Shown here in pieces: positions 21,501-35,674 of a DNA stretch of 64,000 bases. Below the pieces are notes generated by a model that did no database searches, was not told the origin of the DNA, and worked only from the letters and a program-made list of their open reading frames with translations. Made by a program: the position numbers and the translations under genes. The stretch's first letter is position 1. The number at the start of each line of letters is the position of its first letter. This DNA is from Sorex araneus (lineage: Eukaryota > Chordata > Mammalia > Eulipotyphla > Soricidae), in contig NC_073305.1 of the NCBI RefSeq assembly GCF_027595985.1, positions 121,953,739 to 122,017,738 on the forward strand, read 5' to 3'.

Positions 21501-24325
21501 TCTAAAAGTCCACGTAAAATCCTTTTCATAGTAATTAGGGATATTAGTATGAATACATATACATACTAGTATATATATGTTAAAAGGAATGTATAATATG
21601 GAAATTATATGTAATATACTAGAACAGTAATACAAATATACAAACATAGTTATCAAAAATTAATTTCTCATTGAAAAATAATTTCATTATTTTTCATAAG
21701 TTATATGGACATTTTCTTTAATTCTCAGGTGGAAATCTCTTTAGATTTTGCTATATTAAAAACAAGGGGAACAGTATCTGTAGTTTGTTCTTGTTTATGT
21801 TTACCAGTGCATTAATAAATTTTGTTCCTTATTTTATTTGTGTGTCCTCTGCACATAAGTATGAAACATAATAAGGTAAAAATAAACATTTTAATAAAGT
21901 TCACACTAAAATATGTCAAGATTCCACTATATTCATTTTCATTTGTCCTTTATAAATATACTTTACAGAGGATAACATGTAATTATTAAACAAATAAAAT
22001 TAAAGATTTTATTAAGTAACTAATGTATGAATGCCTGTAGAGATATATCATATAATAAAGCTTCCAGTCTAAATATTTCTTTAATCTACATATTAAAAAC
22101 TCAAGTACTATAATAAGTTGGTTCAAGAGTTAAGTCATTTTTCTATTCTATATGAATTTAGTAGTTGTTGATAGAAGTTCAGAGGGCTAGATTAGGGGTT
22201 ACAGATTGTGAGTGGCAGGAAACTTGGGCAATTTCATGGTGGGGCTCAGTACTTTAACTACATCAATATCTTAAACATTAAACTATTGTAGCCATTATGC
22301 CTCAACTATGACAAACATTAATAACCATAACAAAAAATAAATTTAGGGGCCTTGATGATTGTCAAAGGTCATACACTAAAGGCATGAACATGCCTTATTT
22401 TCTCCCTAGATATTCTCATAATAGGATCATAGCATTAATTCATTGATACTAATTTGGCATGAAATAGACGCAGAAAACTTTTGGTCCCAAAATATAACGG
22501 AAAGATGGAATAAGCAATCGAAAACATTTCACATGTTAAAATTCTATAGAGACAAATGTGTGTTCTCTCACTGTCTCTCCTAGTGAAAACAGGCAGGTGG
22601 TACATATAGATTAAAGAGCCAGTAGCTTGGCTTATTTCTGACTTGTGAGCTTCCATTGCCAATCCCAATACTGACAGTAGCTCATTAAAAGATGTTGGGC
22701 AAGCTATTGTTCTCTGTATGAGAATATCCTCATTATACAAAGACAGTCCTAAACACAAACCTGGCTAGGAGCTGCGCGACAGCTGCAATAATTGGCACTG
22801 ACTCATCTTCCTTTAGAAGCTTTAGAAGCATTCTTCTCAGACACTCACAACACTCATTCCTTGTGTCTATGGCTGCATCATTCTCATTTGATTATCCTCA
22901 TCTGACCCTCGCCTGTGATACACCTGAATGTTTTTCCTGCCTGCTTTTGTACCATAAGCACTTCCAACACCTCTCCTCACAGCATTCTTCCAATTTCTCT
23001 CTATCTCACTTCATGAAATTAAGCCATCTTACTTATTCAGGTGAGTTCAAGTTTGTGAGTTTACAACTAAACTTGAAATTTCCTTTTAAGTTTTGTTACT
23101 GACTGAACTCCCCATTCTCCATTTCCCTGCCAAGAAACCCATGATTTACAGTCTTTGCTCATAGTGCCTTGAAATGTGACCTAATGTACAAATAAGGCAG
23201 CTGCAAATATAATTAGTCAAGATGAGATAATATTGGGGTAGGATAAGGCACTAATCCAAATTCAAAATTATTGTTACTCCTCTATAAAAGAGAGGTCTTT
23301 GAACAAACATAAAATTGATGATAAATGGAGATGAAAAACAATATAGGTATTGGCTCTACCAGTCAAGGGAATCTGAAGATGGCTAGGAAACCATAGAAGC
23401 TAGGTGAGACATCATAAGGGAAAGATTGTCTAACAAAACTCTGAAGCAACACTACTAACTACTTAATCATTAATTGCAAGTCTACAAAGTTGGGCACCAT
23501 CAATTTCTGTTGTTTAAATACACAGTTTTCAGTACACTCTTACAACAATCCTAGGAAACATAAATAGAACTGCATTGCTGCCAAATTAAATCTTCCCATC
23601 CCATTTTGGCTATATGTCTTGATGATGTTTTCTCGTGATTAAATGACTTTTCTGATCAATAAATTTTTACTAAAAACAATTTTAGTAAAAGCCTCTAAAG
23701 AATGATACACACATACACACACAAACACACAAAATTGTCCAAAAGCGTTTTCTCATCTTCTCATGTTTTCCCCAGGTTGGCTAGAATAAGGACTATTCTT
23801 CAATATAAAAATAAAGCAAAACAAAAAAATTGAATGGTGTAGACATAAGATGAAATACACCTTTATTCTTAACTTGTTATTCTTAGAGGAAATAGAACAC
23901 TATCATCATGTGTTAAAAGTAAGCAAAATGTATGCTTTAACACATTAAACACTAAGACCTAAATCTCATATATGATGTGATCTAGCAATTATATCTCTGT
24001 TTGTATACATTCGATTTCCCTCTTTTCCTTTGTATCTTTTGGGTTTTATCTGAGTGATTAAAAGATATTTTACATCAAATATCTAAGAGAGCATTCAGTA
24101 TCTCAGCACCTACAGGGCCATAGAACTCCCATATCTGTTCTCTCATTTAATCAGCTATTCTCCCTGAACTTATGATCTAACTTTCAAATGGAGAATTATT
24201 CCTTTTAGCTTTATCTATTTCATCTTCAGACTCTTTTAAGCATGCAGCACTTTTAAATGCACTCCAAAATATTATCGCTTATGTGCACTATCATTTTTTC
24301 TCATGTATATAAGATATATGTTTTG
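21501..24325. other. AT-rich unique sequence
   Basis: I see no gene and no young retroelement. A short impure CA run lies near 23708-23735. Confidence 0.45.
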
Positions 24326-24490
24326 TTTTGTTTGGGAAGAACACCTGGCAGGGCTCAGGAATTACATTTGATTCTATACTCAGGGATAACACCTGGCGAT
24401 ATTTAGGGTACCCTATGTAGTGCTGGGGATTAAACCCAGGTTGGCTGTGCACTAGCAAACATCCTACCTACTATATTATCCTTCTGGCCC
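24326..24490 (-). mobile_element. Old SINE
   Basis: Reversed decayed landmarks are acacctggcagggctcagg, tagtgctggggattaaaccc and tatccttctggccc. Confidence 0.7.
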
Positions 24491-24762
24491 ACACAAGAGG
24501 AATTTATCTCTCGTGCACTACCAGTTTAATTTCTTTGGAACTAACACACTTATTTCCCATCTATACCACCTTTATAAAAGCCCACCCGCTCAAATATTTA
24601 CAAACCCAATACCAGTGATTTTTAGACTGATAGTATGATCCACTGAATCTTATAGTGAAACTAGTAATGTAATTTATACTGAAAAAAACATGTAAATAAG
24701 ACATAATAGAAAATATAGAATAGGAAAATATATCACTTGTATATTTTTGTATATAACAACAA

Positions 24763-25795
24763 CCCGTTGTTCGTTGATTTGTTCGAGCAGGTGACAGTGA
24801 CATCTCCATTTGTCCCTGTCACATGCTAGTATAGCCCAATGGCATCTGCTTGTTCCAGGAACATGAAGAGCCTTAAACCATTTATCTAGGATCTTGACGA
24901 AGAAGTCTGACCATCTTAGACCGTGGTCATGCGGTTTTTCGACATCTTATGGAATCCAGTCGGTAACAGCTCTAGTCCAGAGGTTGTCTCTAAATCGAAT
25001 TATGTGTCCGGCCCATCTGATTTTTGATGTGTTGGCAAACGAGATAGTGTCTGTGATTCTTAATCATCGATGGAGGTCGGAACTCCAGATTCCTTCTCAC
25101 TTGAGTGAAATGTGATACTCCAAGCATAGCTCTTTCGATTCCTCTTTAGAAGACCCAAATAGTGTTCTCATCCTGTTTTCATAGGGCCCAGGTCTCTGAG
25201 GCATGTGTTAGTGCAGGAAGAACAGTGGAGTTGAAAAGATGTGTCTGGAACTGGAGGTTCTCATCCTCTTAACAACTTTTTCGACACTCTTGAAGGCATT
25301 CCATGCTGCTTTCTTTCTCCTGCGCAGTTCATGTGCCAGATCATTTGTCATGTTGAGTTCTCGACCTAGGTACAGATAACTGCTGCATTCAGAGATGTTC
25401 GTTCTGTTGAGGGCAAATGGAACTCAGGAGCTAGTCCGTTTCTCATAAACATTGTCTTTGTAAGATTCTTCTGCAGTCCGACCTTTCCACACTCATGGTC
25501 GAAGTTGGCCAGCATTCGTGCCGCTTGGCTGATATTTGGTGTTATGAGAACAATGTCATCAGCGAAGCAGAGGTAGTGTAGTCACCAACCGTCTATCTTC
25601 ACTCCCATCCCTTCCCATTCCAGTTGTTGCATGATGTTCTCAAGGATAGCAATGAAGAGTTTCAGTGAAATGGTGCTGCCTTGCCAAACCCCTCTCTTTA
25701 CATTGATGATTACTTCTTTGTAGAATTCTTTGTACAATGGTGAGATCTTCATGGTGAATCCATAATACAGCTCGTGGAGGATCCTGATGTAAATG
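24763..25795 (-). mobile_element. RTE-clade LINE, 5'-truncated
   Basis: The minus strand encodes the reverse transcriptase core: FADDIVLI (25545-25568), EWEGMGVKIDGW, and VIINVKRGVWQG where the related frame has VRQGD. Frames are broken. The 3' end at the left matches the tail of the RTE-tailed SINEs (gctcgaacaaatcaacgaac). It runs into non-RTE DNA near 25795. It pairs with the plus-strand copy at 36205-38660. Confidence 0.85.
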
Positions 25796-26477
25796 TTTAT
25801 ATGTAAGTATGTAATTTTTCTTAGATGTGTGAATAGATATACAAGTACAGTGGATAAAATATCTTTCATTTCCTGCCTTCCATCTGTTGATATTGAAGCA
25901 ATGAAAAGGGTCATCCAAACACTTGGTTGGATACACTCTCACATTTAGTTGTATTGCATGAAATCAACTAGCTGGGTTCCCTTCCAGGCTTTAGCAATCA
26001 TAATATTTGTTTTATTTATTTTTTTATTTTTTAATCCTAAACAGTGTTAAGGGGGGCCAGAGTCACTCCTGATATTTTCAGGAACAAGTCAGCAGTTCAT
26101 TGCCAATGTATCAGCATCCAGCATTGCTCTGCAAAGTCAAGGATCGTCTGGGCCATCCGGGCAGTGCCTGACTGCCTTCACATGGGAGTGAGTGGGGACA
26201 GTTATGCGAGGAAACAAATCAAGGTCAGAATCATGTTGATGAACTCTTGGCTCTAGTTTGGTCAGAAATTTATTTCAGAATTAGGGATCTCAGACAGCAC
26301 AGCTATCAGTATCATAATCAGCTCAAGGCATCAGAAACAGAACTCAGGACTCATCTTCCAAATTATGGAACCATATCCCACCCCCTTGTAAGTGTTGTTT
26401 CTGTGGTTCTCAGTTAAGCATATAAAACTTTTCCTTAAGTATCCTATGCACATGCATTATTTAAAAGATTCATATTA
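25796..26477. other. No feature recognised
   Basis: The stretch 26045-26400 has slightly higher G+C and may be an old repeat, but I cannot assign it. Confidence 0.35.
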
Positions 26478-26655
26478 GTGGGCTGTAGGGGTAGTACATG
26501 AGTACAGTGATTGCCTTGTACATGGTCAACTCAAGTCAATCCCTGGCAATGCAACCTAAGCCCCACCATAGTGGTCCCTGACTGTAGAGCCAGGAATAAG
26601 CTCTACTGGATTTTCAGTTGAATAAACTCTGAATAAACTGGATTTTCTGCCCCCT
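26478..26655 (+). mobile_element. Old SINE
   Basis: The forward decayed copy reads gggctgtaggggtagtac and gattgccttgtacatggtc, and ends agagccaggaataagctc. Confidence 0.6.
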
Positions 26656-29600
26656 AAAATTATATGTTAACCTAATAGTATGTCAGCTATGGGCAAAATT
26701 AAAAGTACAAATGATCTCCTCTGACCATATTAATATAAGATGAAACTTAATATTTTTAACCATGCTAAAATTCTTAACACTAAAAAAGTTGAATCACTTG
26801 CTGTTACTTTTACATATCATAACGTTTTCATCTTCAAACATTTTCCTAGTTTCTTCCTTTGGGCTGAAATCTGTATGACCCTGCTTCTATAATATGATCT
26901 AACAAAACTTTAATATCATTCAAAAGCATGTGTGTGTAAAATTAAAAAAAAGGCATTCATGAAGTTACCCTTCATATGCTGATACAAATGATGTCCTTAT
27001 GTCTCAATATTTTGAGAATATTTTTGAATCACTAACCCAGCACTCTAACATTTTCCAACCATTATTTCCTATAACATAGTTTTTTTATTACATATACTTT
27101 GGTAGAAAGGAAATATCTTAGCCTAACTTTAAAAGTGTTGCAGAGGTAATTTCTCAATGATCATTTGCATGGATATCACAAAAAATTACAGTTTCCTAAA
27201 TGTGAATTAAAAAACTAATTTATATTGCAAATATATAAAATACATTTGTATTACAAAAGACAGCCAATTAAAATGCATATTTGAATCAGTCTTCTAATTT
27301 ATAAATTTAAATTTTTATGATATGAGTATGAATGCAAATATCTGAGGAATTCACATTTTCAGTGGCTGATACTGAAATAACTAACATGTATTGGTTGATA
27401 ACAAAGCATTTTTGAATTTTCAAAAACATCTCTAGTAATGAACCCATTTCCTCAATGTAATTACCTCCTAATCAGAAAACACATAAATATGTTTGATAAA
27501 ACTTCTTCCAGATTTTATGCCACAGTCAATCAAAGCCATTTATTTTGGTTTTGTTTGTTTATTTTAAGGGGAAAAAATAACCTAAGCATTTCTGGGGAGA
27601 AAATGTACTCATGAATAAATTTTCTCAGATAAACTTAAGTAATTTGTAGAAAAAAATATGGATGCACGTAACATTACAAAATGTAAACCATCACTGAGAG
27701 TAATTCTGTGTAGTATGGTAATATATAGTCTCTAGGTTCCAAAGTTAGTAAAATCTTTATTCAAAAGTAGGAAAGACCACTGTCAATGGATAATAAAATA
27801 GAGAGATGAGTAGATATTACCTAAGAGCGAGTGCCTCACACAAATATAATCATTATTAAAATACATTCAAACTGTGTAAATAGTTGCTTCCAGAGTTGAA
27901 AGATGATGACATTGCTCATTGCTGACTGAATTTTCATTTTGACTTTCATACTATGGAATGGTAAAAATATATTAAGTCTATAGATTTTGGTATAGGCTGA
28001 AGCATATTTCTGATGGCTGTGTCAAAAACATAATGTCCTTGAAACTTTATAATTTCTTTTTCTGTTAGTGCTTTCCTATGCTATAGTCATGGCTTACAAT
28101 AAATTCAGAGTCATTCTCTGTTACAGAAGCTAATTATTTCTGACATACGTTCTAAAATCAAGTACAAATGATATTCCTCATTTCCAATTCTGGATGTTAA
28201 GAGTCTTTGTACTAATTGAATGGGTGAGTACTTAAACTAATATAAGTAATGAAGTCTAAAATATTCAACTTCAGAATTCATAGAAAGTTATATTATTTAT
28301 TTTTTTCAATAATCAAAGACCTGATAATATAACATGTTTTCAGCTTAAATAGTTTGCTATTGTGAAAGAAATTAGAATCAGTTAAGATATATCAGTTCAC
28401 TGACCAAGAAAAAAAATTTTAGGAAAATATAACCAAAATGCATTGTCTTATTCAATAAACTGCATCTAATAGTTTAAGAAATAATAAAAACATACCAAAC
28501 AGGCTTTTAATATAATTTTTAAGATTTAGATAGGGAAAGCAAAAATGCCAAGAATTTCAATGCCAGAGTTAGATGAATGAATGAATATAAATTAGATCAG
28601 GCACAAGTCATAGCAACATAGGTTAAAGAAGAAAATATGAAAACATCAATAGTGCTGTTATGGAAATAAATATCAAATCATTTTGAAATTCATATTTCAG
28701 GTATTATCATTAAGCAGTGCTGTTTGTATCTGTTTCTAAGGCACATCCAAGTTTTAAAAGATGTGTGTTCAATACTGTTCTTAATTTAGCATTTGTTGAC
28801 TATTAAATAAGTGGCTATGAGAAGCACTTGCCAATTTGTCAGATGAAGTAATATTTGATCATGCTTATCAGAATATCTAGTTTATATGAAATTACCTAAG
28901 TACTTTATCACAAAATACAGCACAATCTTGCACCCTATCTATTCAAACATGCTAATTTAAACATTTTAGTTAAATCTACCTATTTTGAGCCTACTTTCAC
29001 TTCACAAATACCTCTGAATAGTCAAGTCTGACTCCTTTGCTAATGATCTCTTTTTAATCTCTGCTAATGATCTCAATTTCTGACTGAGAACAAGAGAAGT
29101 GAGAAGCTTAGTCTGAGGGTGTCAAATATGATACATAATGAAAGGCAGGAAAGATCTTAGTTGAGTTTGGTAACATGATAGGCTTCCTTTACACTCTTGT
29201 GCATGCCAACTGCCTTTGTTATGGGTTCTCCATCCACAGATTCTTTCCCCTGGTGTATGAATCTCTTTAAATAATCTCCTTCAGTTGCTCTTTTAGCCTG
29301 TGGTGATCTGATGTTTGCCTTCTGTTTTTGAAAGTTTAAATCATTCACTCTTCCAGGTGATAAACCAGCACCTACTAGAAGCTATACTTAGCTTTTCCCA
29401 GACACCTTGCATATACCTCACACAAGAATAGCATACACACACTTGGCTTTAAAAAGACCAAGTCTAAGATTTTAATCCAAATCAGTATTATGGCCATATC
29501 CAGCATGATGGATTCATTTTTGAAATAGTGGTTCCATTATTTATTCTCTACATATCTTCAGAGCACAAATGGGTTCTTGTTGCTTTCCTGTTTTATCGCT

Positions 29601-31451
29601 TTAAAAAATCGTCATTCAGAAATCTATGGGATTTGTTTCAATGCTAACCTGGTGAAGAAAAGACAGAATTTCTTCCCCTTCTTACGAATCCACATACTTA
29701 GATGGCTCGCTCAAAAATTGCTTCTGAATTCCTCTTTAGTTACCACTCTGATTCATTTTGTAGCTTAGATCTCAAATACCTGTAAATAAATGAATCAATT
29801 TTTTAATTCTCTTTGTAAATTTTGTATGTAAAGACTTTTAAAGCACTTTTCTATCGAATAACTATTGTACTTTAACAGTGAAATGTAAATGTTCTATATT
29901 TACCTTTGTAATATTTATATAATATATACCATCTTTATTAAAATTGTAATGTTTTGTGATACACATAAAAAGTTTGTATGTGTATTATTTGCACCTTTTT
30001 AGGATAAAATTTTATTTTTAAAGATGCCACTAAAAGTAATATAGGGTAAAACTAAATCTTATTTTTAAGATTCTGATTTTTAGCTTTCTTCTACCTTCTT
30101 TGTAGCAAACCAATAAAGTGTATCATCTTAGATAAGGATCATTTTATTAGATAGTTATATCCTTAGGGAAAATACCGTACTTTCTTTCAAGTTGTTGAAG
30201 GCTCTTTTTTGGAATTTGCTTGGTATTAAATTTTAGGGGTTGACGGAACTGTTGTAACAGATTCACATCATCAGATTTGTAATAGAAATATGATATATAA
30301 TTTTCTTTTCTCTAAGATGATACATAATAGTTATTATAGCAATAACAAATTTTTTCCAAAAAGTTAAATGTTTTAAGAATTCATAAATTGTATGGAGTAA
30401 CTATTCTTAGTCTGTAAAAATTGGATGGGCAACTCCTGCCACAATCAATTAGGCTATTAATTTAGTTTAATATCACTAATGACTAATATGTCCATTAAAT
30501 AGCTAAGGTGCTTTTTATTTACACTTCAGATATTTTATGCCCATAACTGACTACCAATAAAATCAGAATACACAATACATAGGTATATACAAAGAGGAAC
30601 AAAAAATGAGGGCAATGAAATAAATAACTATTCAAAAGCATTTAGACTAGACGAGATGTATAAATTGCCTTCTTTTGATAAAATTTACTTGGCAACAAAT
30701 CAAATATCTCTAGTAATTTAAAAAGTTATGTAAAAGTTAGATAGGATATTGTGATATTTAGTTCATATTTAGATTTTAATTAGCTGAGCACTAAACCCTC
30801 CATTCAAAAGAGCTTTAATTAGGCAAATGCTTATGAAAAAAAAACCAAACCAAATCTTCTAATCTAATGAGTACATGTAGTGTAATAGAAGCCAAATTTA
30901 AAAATAGATGTTAAAAATATTTGTAGTACTAAATATGTCTCAAATTAATAGCAGTCATTTCCGTTTATTAACTACAGATAGTTCTTATTTTATTTCTGAT
31001 TGGGATTTTTCCTTTTGTATTTTCATCACAAATAAAAGAAAATTGTAATATGTATTTCCAAATAATATATAATTAATAAAAACAATTTATTAGTGACTAA
31101 AACTATAACTTCAAATTTAGTAAGTGGTTTTCTATTAAAAAATGCACAAATTCTTCACAAATAAAAGTTTCTTCTATTCTCTATCTCAAGAGATAGCAAA
31201 CTTTCAGAATTAAAGTTTTGCAATTTTATCTTATATAGAGAGAATTTTTAAGCAAAATTCTACAATTAAACACAGTGCTCCAATTTGTGCTGACCATTCC
31301 TTTGTTTAAAAAGTTTTCCATTAACTGATGATATATTATTACCCAAGCCTAAGGCCTAAATATAAATACAAATGTAAGGTTTCATCCTATATTCTTTCAT
31401 ATTTTCACTAAAACAGAAAAAAAGCAATATATATATATGTATATATATATC
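26656..31451. other. 4.8-kb interval without recognisable repeats
   Basis: Very AT-rich sequence with no ORF of note and no SINE, L1 or RTE copy I can see, in a window that otherwise carries a SINE about every kilobase. The part at 29550-30020 (TGTAAATA words, AT-rich, no repeats) looks like a 3' UTR or conserved noncoding DNA but no gene is identified. Confidence 0.5.
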
Positions 31452-31617
31452 TCTTTCTTTTTGGGTCACACCCGGCGATGCACAGGGGTTACTCCTGGCT
31501 CTGCACTCAGGAATTACTCCTGGCGGTGCTCAAGGGACCATATGGGATGCTGGGATTCAAACCCGGGTCGGCCGCATGCAAGGCAAATGCCCTACCCGCT
31601 GTACTATCACTCCAGAC
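31452..31617 (-). mobile_element. SOR-type SINE, young
   Basis: The reversed copy is ttttgggtcacacccggcg to gtactatcactccagacc, inserted beside an AT microsatellite (31428-31450). Confidence 0.92.
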
Positions 31618-31810
31618 CCTCAATATATTTTTAAAGTGTGTACAATATTTACATTTTTATTTAATTCACTGAACATTAATGTATGAATATTTCATTTTGA
31701 TGTCATTGTGTGTAAAATGGAAGAAAATTGTTTTAGATATATTTTACACACAAATATATGTATGGGCAAGTTTGTATATAATTCTCAATTTAAATAAAAA
31801 CATAAATTCC

Positions 31811-33129
31811 TGCTCGGCCCTGATAAATCCGAAGCTGCTGAGTGTTGGAGACACTGTACTGCAGACAGGAATATTTTCCTTTTTTCAGCTGCCTTCTGGA
31901 AATAATTTCAGAGGCAGTTTTCCTTTTGTCACAGAAGACTGCCTGGTCTTTGACATGCAGATCTTAGGTGCTAGCCAGGCCTGACTTGACATTGTCGATT
32001 TGATTCCAGGCTCTGGCCCAGCCTAGTCTTTGGGATGTAGATTTCAGGTGCTGCCTAGTTTGTAATTGACATGTAGATTTCATGTGGCAGCCCAGCCAGG
32101 TCTTTGGGATGTAAATCCGAGTGCTTTCAGCCCAAGGAAGGCTTCGGTTTTGGTTTTGTATCTTCTTTCCAGAGGCCTAGATTACTGGCCTGCAGATACA
32201 AGAGAATTATGTTGCCTCAATGTTCTTCCTGTAACATCTTTTGGTGCCTTTGGTGACATCAATGTAATAAACTACGAGTGAGACCAACCATCTTGGCTCT
32301 GTTCCTTCCTTCGCCTGCCTCGTCATCGCCATCAACCTCCCCGGGGTGGGGAAGCGGCCGGAGACTACCAAATGCAGGTGGCGGGAGAGACAGCGCTGCT
32401 GCCCTAGGCCCTGTGCCTGGCTCGGTGCGGTGTCATCGCCCCCTTTTTGTGTTTTTACACAGCTGAGCGTGAAACGAACCCTCTGCTCCTAAAGACTTTG
32501 ATTCCAGAGGTCTTCTAACCCGTTTTGGCATCCAGTGCGGCTTCTTACAGCAATGCACCGGGACTGTGAGCTGGGCTACAACTCCGCGCTGCCTGGGGAT
32601 GGATTTTTCCTCTCTACCCTGTTTTTCTGCTCGGAAAATGGCGGCAGAAGCAACATCCACATGGAGAGAGCCACCTTCTAAGACTCCTAACCCAGAGGTA
32701 TACATTTTTTACAGTTTGGGGCTCCTAGGCAATCATGGGGAGTGGGTGTTACCGGCACACCCTTGGCCCTGATAAATCCGGAGCTGCTGAGAGAGAAATG
32801 GACCCTCTGTGCCTCATATCTCTTCATTCTAAGTAATGGAAAACTAATTATCAAATGTTTCCTTGGTAGTAGGGATGTCTTTCTTGCGGGGAAACTCCAA
32901 CAACAATAGTGAGTTTTGTGTTGAAATATGGAATGTAATCAAGGTAAAGAGAAAATAAAGTGAAATTCATCAGTTATGCAGTTGGGGTGGGGGGCGGGGG
33001 CGGGAAGTATACTGGGGTTCTTGGTGGTGGAATATGGGCACTGGTGAAGGGATGGGTGTTTGAATATTGTATAACTGAGACATAAGCCTGAGAACTTTGT
33101 AACTTTCCACATGGCGATTCAATAAAAAA
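31811..33129 (+). mobile_element. Composite retroposon with L1-like 3' end
   Basis: A 1.3-kb unit is flanked by the perfect 15-bp duplication aaaaacataaattcc (31796-31810 and 33130-33144). Its 5' two thirds are moderately GC-rich and not L1-like: an LTR-like stretch with AATAAA near 32263 and a GC-rich part at 32330-32700. The 3' 250 bases match the L1 3' UTR in forward orientation (gggcactggtgaagggatgg, gaactttgtaactttcc) and end in poly(A). A 26-27 bp motif starting ggccctgataaatccg occurs at 31816 and 32767. No ORF is preserved. Confidence 0.8.
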
Positions 33130-33296
33130 AAAAACATAAATTCCCATGTTACATAGTCATTTATAATGTGATTCCATGATTGTTCAACATCTTAATAGAA
33201 AATATCCGTATTCAATACATATCTAAAGACCATCCTAAATTAAATTAAAACTCCATTTGAATTAGAATAGTTTATAATATAAAAATTACTTTTTAG

Positions 33297-33470
33297 GGGC
33301 TGGAGCAATAGCACAGCGGGTAGGGCGTTTGCCTTGCATGCGACCAACCCAGGTTCAATTCTCAGCATGCCATATGGTCCCCTGAGCACAGCCAGGAGTA
33401 ATTCCTGAGTGCAGAGCCAGGAGTAACCCCTGTGCATCGCCAGGTGTGACCCAAAAAGCAAAAAAAATAT
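33297..33470 (+). mobile_element. SOR-type poly(A) SINE
   Basis: A complete forward copy is flanked by an imperfect tactttttag/tactttttaa duplication. Confidence 0.92.
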
Positions 33471-33486
33471 ATATACTTTTTAAAAA

Positions 33487-33580
33487 TTTTGGGTGGAAGT
33501 TTGAGCCATACCAGAAATGTTCAAGGCTTAAACCTGGTTTTGCTGCATATAAGACTTAACTCCTATACTACTTCAATGGG
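33487..33580 (-). mobile_element. Decayed SINE fragment
   Basis: Weak reversed landmarks are gagccataccagaaatg and ttttgctgcatataag. Confidence 0.4.
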
Positions 33581-33768
33581 TCCTACTTTGATTTGCTTTA
33601 GTCCAGAAAGTCTCTGTCCCACGTTTTTAACCAAGTAATTGGCACAATATGTCGTGTCACAGAGTTTAAGTGAATATTTTATTAAATAAGTAGACCCTAA
33701 ACTTAATATCAAATTAATTTATAGATTCTTAAATAATGTTTTAATACATCCCCTCACATATGCACTTA

Positions 33769-33995
33769 CCCTTCCACTGTCACTGTTATCCCATTGCTCA
33801 TCGAGCGTGCACCAGTAATGTCTCCATTGTGAGATTTCTTGTTACTGTTTTTGGCATTTCGAATATGCCAGGCTCTGCTGTGAAGGCAGGATACTCTTGG
33901 TAGCTTGCCAGGCTCTCCAAGAGGAGTGGAGGAATCGAACCCAGGTCGGCCGCGTGCAAGGCAAACGCCCTACCCGCTGTGCTATCCCTCCAGCC
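33769..33995 (-). mobile_element. RTE-tailed SINE with target duplication
   Basis: A reversed complete copy (cactgtcactgttatccc to tgtgctatccctccagc) is flanked by the perfect 14-bp duplication cacatatgcactta at 33755-33768 and 33996-34009. Confidence 0.95.
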
Positions 33996-34009
33996 CACAT
34001 ATGCACTTA

Positions 34010-35397
34010 GTAAAAAATACAAATAAAAAAACTTTAGGCCATACCAAAATATTAAAGCAAAGATTAACAATTAGCAAAAATAATTTTGAATTACTATTAT
34101 TCTGTGTTTATATCTCACTAAGAAAGCTGTATATTTACACAGTGTTATGATCTATGCCAATGTGAATTCTTTTTTAATACTAAGAATTTCTTCTAGACTT
34201 TTCAGGTACCCCAACAGCACTGGGGTTCTGCTTCTTTTCAACATTGTACTAGTTGAATTTTATTAATATATTTGTTCATGTGTCTTCCCCAGTAGAATAT
34301 GAGAATAGGGACAGATTTTCAGGTTTGCACACGTAATGCCTTTGATAGATTAAGTACTAATGTATGCCGGCTGCAGGTTTCCTCAGCCTCAACAAGGAGA
34401 AACAATTCATTACAGAATTACTTGTCTAACCTTAGGTGTGGAAGCAAATTTACAAGTAGAAGCATGAATAGCATCCCATGTAGGTTTTTGTTTTCACATT
34501 TTTCACTTTTCTCATGAATCTACTTAATGCTAGGATTGTGCAAATGCTTGTTTTAAAATTAATTGTAAAATTAATTGTAAAATAAATGTTGATAAGTATT
34601 ATAAGCCTCCTACTTTTATTTTTTTTGAAAATATGTGTATGCGCAGCTGCTATGATTGTGTTTTTTAAACCTTAATGTAAAAATTGCCCATCAAATTGCA
34701 CCATTGCACTTGACAGCTCCTCCCTTTCATTTATACATCACTTTTGGGTATTGATAAAGTTAGGGGGAAGAGGATTTAACACAGACTTCTTTGATTTTTT
34801 TTCCACCAATATATTATGAAAAGTCACTTTAAAACTACCTGGGGTGCTTTATCTAAAAATGTGTAGTACTGCCATAAGATCATAGCTCAATTTTGATTAT
34901 TGAATCTTTTCTAAAGACAAATTAATCTCCTATGAAAACAATATATTTAGATGCCATGCAGCTATAGTGTGGTCATTCTGGGGTGCATAGATTTATAAAG
35001 CAAGGAAAGTAATTCCAAAATTTTATCGTTATTTTTGTAGCAAAATTAAGGGCAAACAACTTAAGCACAAGTATAGTTTGGAGAGACTCTATCATTGCTT
35101 TCAATAAGGATTTTTACAAGTAACTAAAGCAAATCTTTCAAGGAAATTTCACCAAAGTTGTTCATGGACTATCATTAAATTTCTCTGGCTGTCATATGAG
35201 TCAGTCACAGAAGCCATTAATAGGATAAAATCAATAGGAAACATATCAATTTAATAACTCCCTTTGGAAAATCAACTTTATTTTTCTTCTCAGAAAATAT
35301 AATCAGGAACCTGGACCTACATTACAGCTATATTATAGCTATAACAAGGGCCTATAAGGCCCTCCCAAGTTCTGTCCTTGATATCGCCTTTGGATTT
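34010..35397. other. AT-rich, no feature seen
   Basis: No gene or recognisable repeat is seen in this stretch. Confidence 0.45.
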
Positions 35398-35670
35398 TTT
35401 CCATTTTTTTTATTGAATCACTGTGATATACAGTTACAAACCTTTCATGATTGAGTTTCAGTCATATAATGATCAAACACCCATCTCTCCACCATTGTAC
35501 ATTTTCCACCAATGTCCCTAGTATCCCTCTCCTCACCCCAACCTGATCCCATCCCCTGTCTCTGTGGCAGACAATTTCCTTCTTACTCTCTACTTTTGGG
35601 CATTATGGTTTGCAATACAGATAACTGAGAGGCCATTATGTATAGTCCTTTGTCTACTTTTATCACATAT
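35398..35670 (-). mobile_element. L1 3' end fragment
   Basis: The reversed L1 3' UTR is ttattgaatcactgtgatat then tcatataatgatcaaacacc. It is 5'-truncated. Confidence 0.8.
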
Positions 35671-35674
35671 CCTT

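Noticed and set aside
29550..30020. Possible 3' UTR of an unseen gene
   Set aside because: AT-rich words alone are not enough, and no coding exon was found beside it.
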